Assembly (NCBI GenBank): GCA_019116705.1
Contig: DXBF01000062.1
Coordinates: 1 to 62,789, forward strand
Length of the DNA: 62,789 nucleotides
Reading direction: 5' to 3'
Source: Candidatus Gemmiger avistercoris
GTDB taxonomy: Bacteria > Bacillota > Clostridia > Oscillospirales > Ruminococcaceae
Shown: piece by piece, positions 28,727 through 36,802 of the stretch
How the letters are laid out: the number at the start of each line of letters is the position of its first letter
How positions within the stretch are numbered: position 1 is the first letter of the stretch
Notes under the pieces: generated by a model
Databases searched by the model: none
Seen by the model: the letters and a program-made list of their open reading frames with translations, nothing else
What the model was told of the DNA's origin: nothing
Position numbers and translations under genes: made by a program

Positions 28727-29665
28727 ATGGACAAAATTGCCGTTCTGATCCCTTGCTACAACGAAGCCAAAACGGTGGAGAAGGTCGTGACGGACTTCCG
28801 GCGTGTGCTGCCGGAGGCCACGATCTATGTGTATAACAACAACTCGAGCGACGGTACGGCGGAACTGGCCGCCCGGGCCGGGGCTGTCGTGCGCCATGAA
28901 TATCAGCAGGGCAAGGGGAACGTAATGCGCCGCATGTTCCGTGAGGTCGACGCCGAGGCCTATATACTGGTGGACGGCGACGACACCTACCCCGCCGAGG
29001 CTGCGCCGGAAATGGTGCGGGCCGTGCGGGAGCGTCAGGCCGACATGGTGGTGGGCGACCGTCTTTCCAGCACCTACTATACCCAGAACAAGCGCCCTTT
29101 CCACAACTTTGGCAACGATCTGGTACGCTTCTGCACCAACCACCTGTTCGGCGGGAAAATCAAAGACATCATGACCGGCTACCGCGCGTTCAGTTATCGG
29201 TTCGTCAAGACCTACCCGGTGCTCTCCCGCGGGTTTGAGATCGAGACCGAGATGACGATCCACGCGCTGCAGCGCAATATGCAGGTGGACAATGTGGTCA
29301 TCGAGTACCGTGACCGCCCCGAAGGGTCGGAGAGCAAGCTCAACACCTACTCCGACGGCTTCAAGGTGCTGGGGACGATCCTGCGTTTGTTCAAAAATTA
29401 CCGCCCGTTCGCCTTTTTTGGCTGTATCGCTGCGGTGCTGGCCGTGCTGGGCGCCGGTTTTATGCTGCCGGTGATCAATGAGTATTTCCATACCGGGCTG
29501 GTGCCGCGTTTCCCCACGCTGATCGCCTGCGGTTTTGTACTGGTGGCGGCGCTGATGCTGTTCGTGGCCGGTGTGATCCTCTCCAGCCTGCTGGCCAAGG
29601 ATGCGCGGGACTTTGAGTTCCAGCTCCAGACCGTGCAGCACTGGCAGAGCACGGCGGAGCAATGA
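28727..29665 (+). CDS. Glycosyltransferase family 2, dolichyl-phosphate-mannose-synthase-like
   Basis: A 312-residue GT-A enzyme. IAVLIPCYNEAKTVEKVV and YNNNSSDGTAELA are the nucleotide-binding segments, and VDGDDTYPAE carries the metal-binding DxD-type motif near residue 85. Two C-terminal membrane helices (about 230-290) anchor it. It probably makes a polyprenyl-phosphate sugar used as donor by the GT-C-type membrane proteins beside it. ATG 28727 follows GGGAAGG with a long spacing. It overlaps the next gene by 4 nt (ATGA). Confidence 0.9.
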   Translation: MDKIAVLIPCYNEAKTVEKVVTDFRRVLPEATIYVYNNNSSDGTAELAARAGAVVRHEYQQGKGNVMRRMFREVDAEAYILVDGDDTYPAEAAPEMVRAVRERQADMVVGDRLSSTYYTQNKRPFHNFGNDLVRFCTNHLFGGKIKDIMTGYRAFSYRFVKTYPVLSRGFEIETEMTIHALQRNMQVDNVVIEYRDRPEGSESKLNTYSDGFKVLGTILRLFKNYRPFAFFGCIAAVLAVLGAGFMLPVINEYFHTGLVPRFPTLIACGFVLVAALMLFVAGVILSSLLAKDARDFEFQLQTVQHWQSTAEQ

Positions 29666-31980
29666 GCACGGCGGCCCGGGTCCGCAGCTGGGCCCAGAAG
29701 CATGCGCGTTTCAGCGTCCTGCTCTTGCTGGAAGGTGTGTTCCTGCTGTTTCTGCTCGTGACGGCTTTCCGCCCGCTGGCACAGATCACGGTGCCGCTGG
29801 AAGGGACCGGCCGTGTGGCGGCGCAACTGCAGATCCCTGTGGAGGGGGAAGTCCCGGCGGGGGGATACCGCATCACGGTGCAGTATGCCTGCGACGCGCC
29901 GCAGGACACGGAGCGCTCCGCCCCGCAGACGGTGGGGACGCTGCTGTTCACTTCCGCCGGGAACCCGGCGGCGGTGCGAAGCGACGCGATCACCCTGACG
30001 GACGTGCACAGCACGGTCACAGCGCGCCTGTGGGTAGCGACGGGCAATACCGTTGGCGACCTGCTTATGACGGCGGCGCCGGAGGAGGGATACACGCTGA
30101 CGCTGCAGAGCGTGACGCTGGAGGAACAGCCGGTCTGGCGTGTGACGTCGCTGTCCGGCTGGCTGGCGCTGCTGGCAGCGGCAGATCTGGCGCTGTGGCT
30201 GCTGTTCGCCGGAGGGGCGCCGCGCCGTCCCCGCTGCGGCTGGGGCGTGGCGCTGCTGCTCATAGGCGGCATTGCGCTGGCCAGCCTGCCCTACTGTGCG
30301 GATTTCCTCTATAGCGGGCATGACCTCAAATTCCACACCTATCGGATCTGGGCGGCGGCACAGTCCCTGGCAGACGGCCAGTTTCCGGTGCGCATAGCGT
30401 CGGCCGGGTACAACGGGTACGGTTCGGCCGCGCCGCTGTACTACTGCGACCTGTTCCTGTATCTGCCTGCGCTGCTGTACAACGCGTTTGTGCCGCTGCA
30501 GGTCTGTTACCAGATCTATGCGGTGCTGGTCAACGCGGCGACCATGCTGCTGGCCTACTACAGCTTTGCCCGCATGGGGCGGAACCGCCTGTACGGCGCG
30601 GCGGCGGCCTTTGCGTATACCCTCTGCGCCTACCGCCTGACCAACCTGCTGCTGCGGGCCTCGGTGGGGGAGTACACGGCCATGGCTTTCCTGCCGCTGG
30701 TAGTGCTGGGGGCCTGGGCCATCGCGGGGGAGGAACGCCCGGCGGCCCGGGACTGGCTGCCGCTGGCCATCGGCATGGCAGGCATCGTGCAGAGCCACCT
30801 GCTCACCACCGAACTGGCCGCGCTGTTCCTGGCGCTGTTCTGGCTTTGGCATCTGCCGCGCATGCTGCGCCCGGGCCGCCTGCTGGCGGCTCTCAAGGCA
30901 GTGGCGGTGGCGGCGGGGCTCTCGGCCTGGTTTTTGCTGCCCTGCCTGGACACCATGCAGAACGAATACAACATGATGAGCGATATCCACTCCTCGCCGA
31001 TCCAGTCCACGGGGGCCTACCTGATCCAGATCCTGGGCCTTTTCGGGGCGCCGTCGGGCGGCTCCGGGCCGGGGACGGCCGGCGATATGCCGCTCACTTT
31101 GGGGCTGGCGGGTACCCTGGTGCTGGTGCTGGCGGTCTGGTGCTGCCTGCGGCGGGGCTGCTGGCAGCAGGACGCAACGGCGGCGCGCCGCGCCCGCTGG
31201 CTGGGCGAGGGGCTGGCCTTCTGCCTGCTGGCGGTCTGGCTGTCCAGCACCCTGTTCCCCTGGGACTGGCTGGGCGCCCATCTGCCTCAAAAGCTGGTGG
31301 ATATCCTGCTCAAACCGCAGTTCAGCTGGCGTTACCTGGCGGTCGCTTCGGCGCTGCTGGGCGCGCTGGCCGTGTGGGGGCTGGGGCTGGTGCACAGCTG
31401 GAAGCCCCGTCTGGCGCAGGGGGCCGCGCTGGCACTGGCGGCGGCCACGCTGCTGTATGCGGGTGCGTTCTACCGGGATTACGCCTATGAGCATGGGACC
31501 ATCACCATGATCGGTACCGGGACGGCCGCGGACTTCCCCTATGAGAGTATGGGCTATGAGTACCTGCCCGCCGGGACGGACCTGGCGATCTTCTGCCAGA
31601 CGGAGGCTGCGGCACAGGACCCGTCGGTGACGGCAGTCTGGCAGGGCGGGGGCGCGCTGCTGTGCGAAAACCCCACCGGCGACAGCACGGTGGTGGACCT
31701 GCCGCTGCTGGCCTACCGTCATTATACGGCGCGGGACGCCGCCACAGGCGAACGGCTGCCGCTGGAAAAGAACGAACAAAACTGCCTGCGGGTCACGGTG
31801 CCCGCCGGGTACAGCGGCACGGTGCAGGTGACATTCACGCCGCCGGTGCTCTGGCGGGGGGCGGAAACGGTAACGCTGCTGACCTTGCTGCTGTTGGCCG
31901 CCTGGGCGCTGCGCACAGGGCGGCGCCGCCCGCAGAGGAAACATTCCACACAGGAGGGACCCGTATGTACGACTATCTGA
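29662..31980 (+). CDS. Membrane protein of the 6-pyruvoyl-tetrahydropterin-synthase-related/YfhO-like type
   Basis: A 772-residue protein. One N-terminal helix is followed by an extracytoplasmic beta domain (about 45-165), then about a dozen helices. The first loop motif GHDLKFHTYRIWAAAQSLAD plus GQFPVR matches the family annotated as 6-pyruvoyl-tetrahydropterin synthase-related membrane proteins, which is GT-C-like in layout despite the name. A C-terminal extracytoplasmic domain (630-740) ends in one last helix. Probably a glycosyltransferase using polyprenyl-phosphate sugars, but no activity is proven. It overlaps glf by 16 nt. Confidence 0.75.
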   Translation: MSTAARVRSWAQKHARFSVLLLLEGVFLLFLLVTAFRPLAQITVPLEGTGRVAAQLQIPVEGEVPAGGYRITVQYACDAPQDTERSAPQTVGTLLFTSAGNPAAVRSDAITLTDVHSTVTARLWVATGNTVGDLLMTAAPEEGYTLTLQSVTLEEQPVWRVTSLSGWLALLAAADLALWLLFAGGAPRRPRCGWGVALLLIGGIALASLPYCADFLYSGHDLKFHTYRIWAAAQSLADGQFPVRIASAGYNGYGSAAPLYYCDLFLYLPALLYNAFVPLQVCYQIYAVLVNAATMLLAYYSFARMGRNRLYGAAAAFAYTLCAYRLTNLLLRASVGEYTAMAFLPLVVLGAWAIAGEERPAARDWLPLAIGMAGIVQSHLLTTELAALFLALFWLWHLPRMLRPGRLLAALKAVAVAAGLSAWFLLPCLDTMQNEYNMMSDIHSSPIQSTGAYLIQILGLFGAPSGGSGPGTAGDMPLTLGLAGTLVLVLAVWCCLRRGCWQQDATAARRARWLGEGLAFCLLAVWLSSTLFPWDWLGAHLPQKLVDILLKPQFSWRYLAVASALLGALAVWGLGLVHSWKPRLAQGAALALAAATLLYAGAFYRDYAYEHGTITMIGTGTAADFPYESMGYEYLPAGTDLAIFCQTEAAAQDPSVTAVWQGGGALLCENPTGDSTVVDLPLLAYRHYTARDAATGERLPLEKNEQNCLRVTVPAGYSGTVQVTFTPPVLWRGAETVTLLTLLLLAAWALRTGRRRPQRKHSTQEGPVCTTI

Positions 31981-33071
31981 TCGTAGGCGCCGGGCTGTTC
32001 GGCGCTGTATTTGCCCATGAGGCCGCGGCGGCGGGCAAGCGCTGCCTGGTGATCGACAAGCGCGGCCACATCGCGGGCAATATCTACACCGAGAAAGTCG
32101 AGGGCATCGACGTGCACCGTTACGGCGCGCATATTTTCCACACCAACAACAAGAAGGTGTGGGACTATGTGAACCGCTTTGCGGTGTTCAACCGCTATAC
32201 CAACGCCCCCGTGGCCAACTACAAGGGGGAACTGTACAACCTGCCCTTCAACATGAACACGTTCAACAAAATGTGGGGCGTGGTCACCCCCGCCCAGGCC
32301 CAGGCCAAGATCGAAGAACAGCGGGCCGCCTGCTATACCGAACACCCGAAAAACCTGGAAGAGCAGGCCATCAACCTGGTGGGCACCGACATCTACGAAA
32401 AGCTCATCAAGGGCTATACCGAAAAGCAGTGGGGCCGCCCCTGCACGGCGCTGCCCGCCTTCATCATCAAGCGCCTGCCGGTGCGCCTGACCTTCGACAA
32501 CAACTATTTCAACGCCTTGTATCAGGGCATCCCCAACGAGGGTTATACCGCGCTGGTGGCCAACATGCTGGAGGGCGTCGAAGTGCGGTTGAATGTCGAT
32601 TACCTGGCCGAGCGGGAAGCGCTGAGTGCTCTGGCCCGCAAGGTGGTCTATACCGGGCCCATCGACGCGTATTTCGGCTACCGTCTTGGCGCGCTGCAGT
32701 ACCGCAGCGTCCGCTTCGAGACCGAAACGCTGGATATGCCCAACTACCAGGGCAACGCCGTCATCAACTATACCGACGCCGAAACGCCCTACACCCGCAT
32801 CATCGAGCACAAGCATTTCGTTTTTGGCTCCACCGAACCGGGTACCAAAACCGTCATCAGCCGGGAATATTCCGCTGAGTGGAAGCCCGGCGACGAACCT
32901 TACTACCCGGTCAACGATGAGGAAAACGGCGCGCTGTACGCCCGCTACAGGGAACTGGCGGACGCCCTGCCCAACGTGCTGTTCGGCGGCCGTCTGGGCG
33001 AGTATAAATACTATGATATGGACCGTGTCATCGAAGCGGCGCTGGAGCGTGTGCGCGCCGAACTGGCCTGA
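31965..33071 (+). CDS. glf: UDP-galactopyranose mutase
   Basis: Converts UDP-galactopyranose to UDP-galactofuranose with FAD, in the cytoplasm. The 368-residue protein opens with the dinucleotide fold MYDYLIVGAGLFGAVFAHEA, then NIYTEKVEGIDVHRYGAHIFH, GYTEKQWGRPCTALP and IEHKHFVFGSTEPGTKT, all classic Glf segments. ATG 31965 follows CAGGAGG inside the tail of the previous gene. Its presence implies that the surface glycan contains galactofuranose. A dedicated Galf transferase is not obvious in the cluster. Confidence 0.96.
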   Translation: MYDYLIVGAGLFGAVFAHEAAAAGKRCLVIDKRGHIAGNIYTEKVEGIDVHRYGAHIFHTNNKKVWDYVNRFAVFNRYTNAPVANYKGELYNLPFNMNTFNKMWGVVTPAQAQAKIEEQRAACYTEHPKNLEEQAINLVGTDIYEKLIKGYTEKQWGRPCTALPAFIIKRLPVRLTFDNNYFNALYQGIPNEGYTALVANMLEGVEVRLNVDYLAEREALSALARKVVYTGPIDAYFGYRLGALQYRSVRFETETLDMPNYQGNAVINYTDAETPYTRIIEHKHFVFGSTEPGTKTVISREYSAEWKPGDEPYYPVNDEENGALYARYRELADALPNVLFGGRLGEYKYYDMDRVIEAALERVRAELA

Positions 33072-33092
33072 CGTCAAAAAATACCGCAGTGC

Positions 33093-33120
33093 TGCCGCAG
33101 GGCGGACCTGCGGCATTTTT
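33093..33120 (+). terminator. Terminator at the end of the glycan cluster
   Basis: TGCCGCAGG pairs with CCTGCGGCA (33107-33115) around a short loop, followed by TTTTT. Confidence 0.85.
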
Positions 33121-33144
33121 GTGAAGGGGGACAGGAGCTCCGCC

Positions 33145-33173
33145 TTGCTTTTTAAGCCCCGATGGGCTATAAT
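33145..33173 (+). promoter_or_regulatory. Promoter of the rpe operon
   Basis: TTGCTT (33145-33150), 17-nt spacer, TATAAT (33168-33173), 63 nt before rpe. Confidence 0.72.
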
Positions 33174-33236
33174 AATTTCGTATATCGCGGCGCGGCCCGG
33201 CTGCGCCCGGAATGTGGGAAAGTAAAGGGAAAGAAT

Positions 33237-33893
33237 ATGACCAAGATTGCCGCATCGATCCTTTCTGCGGATTTTGCCGATTTGAAGCAGGACTGCCTCC
33301 GCCTTCTGCGGGAAGGGGTGGACCTGCTGCACTTTGACGTGATGGACGGGCACTTTGTGCCCAACATCAGCTACGGCGCGCCGGTGCTCGAAAGCCTGCA
33401 CGCCGCCCTGCCCGACGCCTTCTATGACGTGCACCTGATGATCAGCGACCCGGCCCGCTACGCCCCGGACTTTGCCAGGGCAGGCGCCGGGCTTATCACC
33501 TTCCACCTCGAAGCAGTGCCCGGCGCCGTGCCCCGGGTGATCGAAACCATCCGGGAGGCGGGCTGCCGGGTGGGGCTCAGCATCCGTCCGGGCACCCCGG
33601 TGGAGGCGGTGTTCCCCTACCTGGAAGCGCTGGACCTGGTGCTGGTCATGAGTGTGGAACCGGGTTTCGGCGGCCAGGCGTTCATGCCCGAGGCCGTCCA
33701 GCGTCTGGCGGCGCTGGACGCGGAGCGCCGCCGCCGGAATTACCGTACCCTGCTGGAAGTGGACGGGGGGATCAATGCCCAGACCGGCCCGCTGTGCGCA
33801 CAGGCCGGCGCCGACTGGCTGGTGGCGGGCAGCGCGCTGTTCCGTGCGCCGGACCCCGCGCCGGTGATCCGGCTGCTGCACGGCGAGGCCTGA
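33237..33893 (+). CDS. rpe: Ribulose-phosphate 3-epimerase
   Basis: Interconverts ribulose 5-phosphate and xylulose 5-phosphate in the pentose phosphate pathway. The 218-residue TIM barrel has KIAASILSADFADL (residues 3-16), LLHFDVMDGHFVPNISYG (catalytic Asp and metal-binding His), YDVHLMI and VDGGINAQTGPLCAQAG near the end. ATG 33237 follows AAAGGGA. First gene of a run that continues into three Rnf-like genes, DUF1015 and rlmA. Confidence 0.96.
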   Translation: MTKIAASILSADFADLKQDCLRLLREGVDLLHFDVMDGHFVPNISYGAPVLESLHAALPDAFYDVHLMISDPARYAPDFARAGAGLITFHLEAVPGAVPRVIETIREAGCRVGLSIRPGTPVEAVFPYLEALDLVLVMSVEPGFGGQAFMPEAVQRLAALDAERRRRNYRTLLEVDGGINAQTGPLCAQAGADWLVAGSALFRAPDPAPVIRLLHGEA

Positions 33894-33917
33894 ATCAGAT
33901 AAAGGAGAAGCGATCCC

Positions 33918-34937
33918 ATGCCCAACCCAAAAAGAATTGATCGCAGTGAAAACTATGAATATTACAAAGACCTGCTGCTGTGCGTGATCCCGCTGGCCGG
34001 GATGGCCTGGTACTACTATGGCCCGCGGCCGCTCCTGCTGCTGGCGGTGGGGCTGCTCACGGCTTACCTGTGCGACTGTGCGCTGGCGCCGCTGCACGGG
34101 GCCGGGTATCATTCCCATGAACCGTCCAGTGAGTGCTTTGCCGCCCTGATCGTCCTGATGATGCCCGCCACCGTCCCTTATGCGGTGGTGGCGGCGGCGG
34201 TCGTTGTCGCCGTGCTGGCCAAGGAAGCCTTCGGGGGCGAAGGGCATTACCCCTTCCACCCGGCGGCCGTCGGCATGGTGGTGGCGGGGATCTCCTGGCC
34301 GGACAGCGTCTACCGCTATCCCACGCCGGGAAATGTGCTGCCGCTGTTCGGGGAACAGGATCTGGTCCTTTCGCCCGGCATGAATTCCATCCTGCGGGCT
34401 GGCGGCCTGCCCAGCGACAGCACGATGAACCTGCTGACCGGCAACGCGGCAGGCGGCCTGGGCACCAGCGCCGCGCTGGTGATCATGGCCTGCGGGCTGT
34501 TCCTGCTGGTGCGCGGGCATATCAAACCGGCCGTGCTGATCCCGTTTTTTGTGCTCAGCATCGGCCTGCCCTGGCTGCTGCCGCAGCTGAACGAACTGCC
34601 GGCGTTCAGCTGGCCGTGGGAGTTCGTGCGCCAGCGTATCTATCTGGAAAAGTATGTGATCCTTTCGGGCACGCTGCTGTTCGGCGGCCTGTTCCTGGTC
34701 TGTGAGCCGGTCACGATGCCCAACCGCACCAGCAGCCGCCTTGTGTATGGCGTGGCGCTGGGGGTGGCGACCTATGCGTTCCGTCTGGTCAGCCCCTATG
34801 AAAGCCCGGTCTGCTTTGCGCTCCTGATCGTGGGCGCGATCCCCGAATGGCTGGACCTGATCAGCCACCGCACCGAGCGTATCCGCTTTATGAGGAAGGA
34901 GGAACGGCGCCTTGCCCAGTCTGCCAAACAGGAATGA
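33918..34937 (+). CDS. RnfD/NqrB-like membrane subunit, FMN site not recognisable
   Basis: A 339-residue polytopic protein. The C-terminal half matches RnfD well: EKYVILSGTLLFGGLFLVCE plus PVTMPNRTSSRLVYG corresponds to the LLSGATMLGAFFILTDPVT region of RsxD as I recall it. In Rnf, RnfD carries FMN on a threonine in an SGATPL/QATPL motif; the matching stretch here (LRAGGLPSDSTMNLLTG, about residues 157-173) lacks it. So it is Rnf-like in fold but may not bind covalent flavin. It follows rpe by 24 nt, with a GGAG-type site, and overlaps the RnfE-like gene by 26 nt. Confidence 0.78.
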   Translation: MPNPKRIDRSENYEYYKDLLLCVIPLAGMAWYYYGPRPLLLLAVGLLTAYLCDCALAPLHGAGYHSHEPSSECFAALIVLMMPATVPYAVVAAAVVVAVLAKEAFGGEGHYPFHPAAVGMVVAGISWPDSVYRYPTPGNVLPLFGEQDLVLSPGMNSILRAGGLPSDSTMNLLTGNAAGGLGTSAALVIMACGLFLLVRGHIKPAVLIPFFVLSIGLPWLLPQLNELPAFSWPWEFVRQRIYLEKYVILSGTLLFGGLFLVCEPVTMPNRTSSRLVYGVALGVATYAFRLVSPYESPVCFALLIVGAIPEWLDLISHRTERIRFMRKEERRLAQSAKQE

Positions 34938-36159
34938 CCGCAAAAAGCGGGACCGTTCCGAAACCCTGATCATACCCCATATCACCAAAGAAATGCTGGA
35001 AAAGGCGCGCTCGATGGCGGAGCAGGGAGCTTCCCGCGCCGAGATCGAACAGGCGATCCTGGAAATGCAGGCGGCCAAAAAGCCGTCTGCCCAGGCAGTG
35101 CAGCCGTCCGCGCCGGACCCCCGCCGCATCGTTCCCACCAGCCGCCCGCGCCTGACCGATGCGGAGCGGGCCGCCATGCGGGAACAGATGCTGCAGGAAC
35201 AGACCCGCCAGCAGGAAGAACAGCGGGAGGAAGCGACGCGCTCCTTCCCGCGGCCTTCCCGTCCGGCGCCCCGGCCGCGTCCGGCTGTGCGCGCGGTGGA
35301 AAAGGAAGAACCGCAGGCGGCAGTACCCGCAGCGGAAGCGCCCGCACGGCCTGCGCCCCGGGATGTGCCGCCGGTACGCTCCGTGCCGCAGGCGGCCCCG
35401 GCGCCCGCGCGTCCGGCGGAGAAAAAGCGCGCGCCGGAAGCCCCTGCCGCCCCGGCCCCTGCCGCCCCGGCGGCGCCCTCCCGGCACCGCGCCGGACTTT
35501 TGCAGAGCCGGGCGCAGGCGGAGGCGGAACTGAAGGAGAAGATCCGCAGCGACCATATCTGGCTTTCCAACCCGGTCCTGGTACGCGGGCTGGGCCTGGC
35601 GCCCATCGTGGGGGCCGCACTGGACGGCCAGCACGCCGGCATCCTGTGTCTGGCCAGCCTGCTGCTGATCACGCTGACCCGCGTGCTGGCGGTAGCGGTG
35701 TGCCATATCAGCCGCAACCGCTTCCGCACGCTGATCTACTGCTACTGCGCGGCGCTGCTGTACATCCCGGTCTATGTTTTGCTGTATAACCTGTTTGGCA
35801 GCGACCTCAACGTGCTGGGTATCTATCTGCCGATCCTGGTGGTGGAACCCGTGGTCATCAAGCGCATGGAATTCACCGAACTGGAACCGCTGCGCGACGC
35901 GCTGCGCCATGGCTTCAACAACAGCCTGGGCATGTGCGCGGCGCTGCTGATCGTAGGCTGCCTGCGGGAACTCCTCGCATCCGGCACGGTGTTCGGCCAT
36001 ACGGTGCTGCACACGGCGCTGCTCCCGCTGGCGGCCCAGCCCGCGGGCGGTTTCGTCCTGGCGGGCGTGCTTGCGGCCGTATGGTGTGCGGCCGCCAATG
36101 CCTACACGGAATATAAACAGGAGGAGGTGCGCCGTCTGTATGCCGGCCGTAAACATTGA
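34912..36159 (+). CDS. RnfE-like membrane subunit with a long Ala/Pro-rich N-terminal extension
   Basis: A 415-residue protein in two parts. Residues 1-205 are soluble: a charged helical start (ITKEMLEKARSMAEQGASRA), then a low-complexity Ala/Pro/Glu/Arg stretch. Residues 210-400 are an RnfE-type membrane domain: NPVLVRGLGLAPIVGAA, LGIYLPILVVEPVVIKRMEF and GCLRELLASGTVFG. RnfE normally has cluster cysteines in GLCPL and TNC; here they are Ala230 and Pro313. The start is TTG 34912, 9 nt after AAGGAGG. It overlaps its neighbours by 26 and 20 nt, so the three membrane genes are tightly coupled. Confidence 0.8.
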   Translation: MPSLPNRNDRKKRDRSETLIIPHITKEMLEKARSMAEQGASRAEIEQAILEMQAAKKPSAQAVQPSAPDPRRIVPTSRPRLTDAERAAMREQMLQEQTRQQEEQREEATRSFPRPSRPAPRPRPAVRAVEKEEPQAAVPAAEAPARPAPRDVPPVRSVPQAAPAPARPAEKKRAPEAPAAPAPAAPAAPSRHRAGLLQSRAQAEAELKEKIRSDHIWLSNPVLVRGLGLAPIVGAALDGQHAGILCLASLLLITLTRVLAVAVCHISRNRFRTLIYCYCAALLYIPVYVLLYNLFGSDLNVLGIYLPILVVEPVVIKRMEFTELEPLRDALRHGFNNSLGMCAALLIVGCLRELLASGTVFGHTVLHTALLPLAAQPAGGFVLAGVLAAVWCAAANAYTEYKQEEVRRLYAGRKH

Positions 36160-36790
36160 TGGTTCGCTGCTGCGCGGCGTGCTGGAATTCCTCAGTTACA
36201 TGACCCTGGCCGTCTTTGCCGAAAATGTCATCCTGGCCCGGGCGCTGGGGGTCACCCGCCTGCTGAAGCTGGTGCCCGACCACAAAGCGCAGGTCTGGGA
36301 CTACAGCCTGCCGTTTTTGCTCATCATGGCCCTGTCCGCCCCGCTGGGCTGGGCGGCCCACAACCTGTTTTTCCCCTGGCTGCGGGGGCATCTGCCGGCC
36401 GGTTTGCCGGTGGCGTCCCTGCGCCCGGTGGTGTATCTGACCTGTGCGTTTTTGGCGGCGGGGGCCTCCTGGCTTCTGCTGGGGCTGCTGCCGCGCCGCC
36501 AGCGTCAGGCGTGCCGCGCCCAGACGACGCTGGCGGGCAGCAGTACGGCTGTGCTGGGCACGCTGCTGATCTGCACCAACCAGAACTATACGCTGCCCCA
36601 GAGCATCGCTTTTGGGCTGGGCAGCGGGATCGGATATGTGTTTATCATTTTCATCGTGCGGGAAGGCCGCCGCCGTCTGCGCAGCAAGGATGTCCCCGCG
36701 ATCTTCCAGGGGCTGCCCAGCTCCCTGATCTATGTCGGGATCCTGTCGCTGGCGATCTACGGCCTGGTCGGCCATGCCGTCGTCCTGTAA
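36140..36790 (+). CDS. RnfA-like membrane subunit lacking the cluster cysteines
   Basis: A 216-residue protein with six predicted helices. LAVFAENVILARALGVTRLL matches the RnfA segment VLVNNFVLVKFLGLCPF. AGSSTAVLGTLLICTN, PQSIAFGLGSGIGYVFI and DVPAIFQGLPSSLIYVGILS match the second half without gaps. The two cysteines that hold the RnfA side of the intramembrane [2Fe-2S] cluster are Thr39 and Thr136 here. A cysteine in LLICTN lies about eight residues from the second site. ATG 36140 follows GGAGGAGGTG. Confidence 0.78.
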   Translation: MPAVNIDGSLLRGVLEFLSYMTLAVFAENVILARALGVTRLLKLVPDHKAQVWDYSLPFLLIMALSAPLGWAAHNLFFPWLRGHLPAGLPVASLRPVVYLTCAFLAAGASWLLLGLLPRRQRQACRAQTTLAGSSTAVLGTLLICTNQNYTLPQSIAFGLGSGIGYVFIIFIVREGRRRLRSKDVPAIFQGLPSSLIYVGILSLAIYGLVGHAVVL

Positions 36791-36802
36791 GGAGGCATTT
36801 GG

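Noticed and set aside
31722-35729. A 1335-codon open frame on the minus strand across glf, rpe and the Rnf-like genes
   Set aside because: It is a mirror of GC-rich plus-strand genes, has Gly/Arg/His/Gln-rich nonsense composition and no ribosome binding site, and the plus-strand genes have clear motifs.
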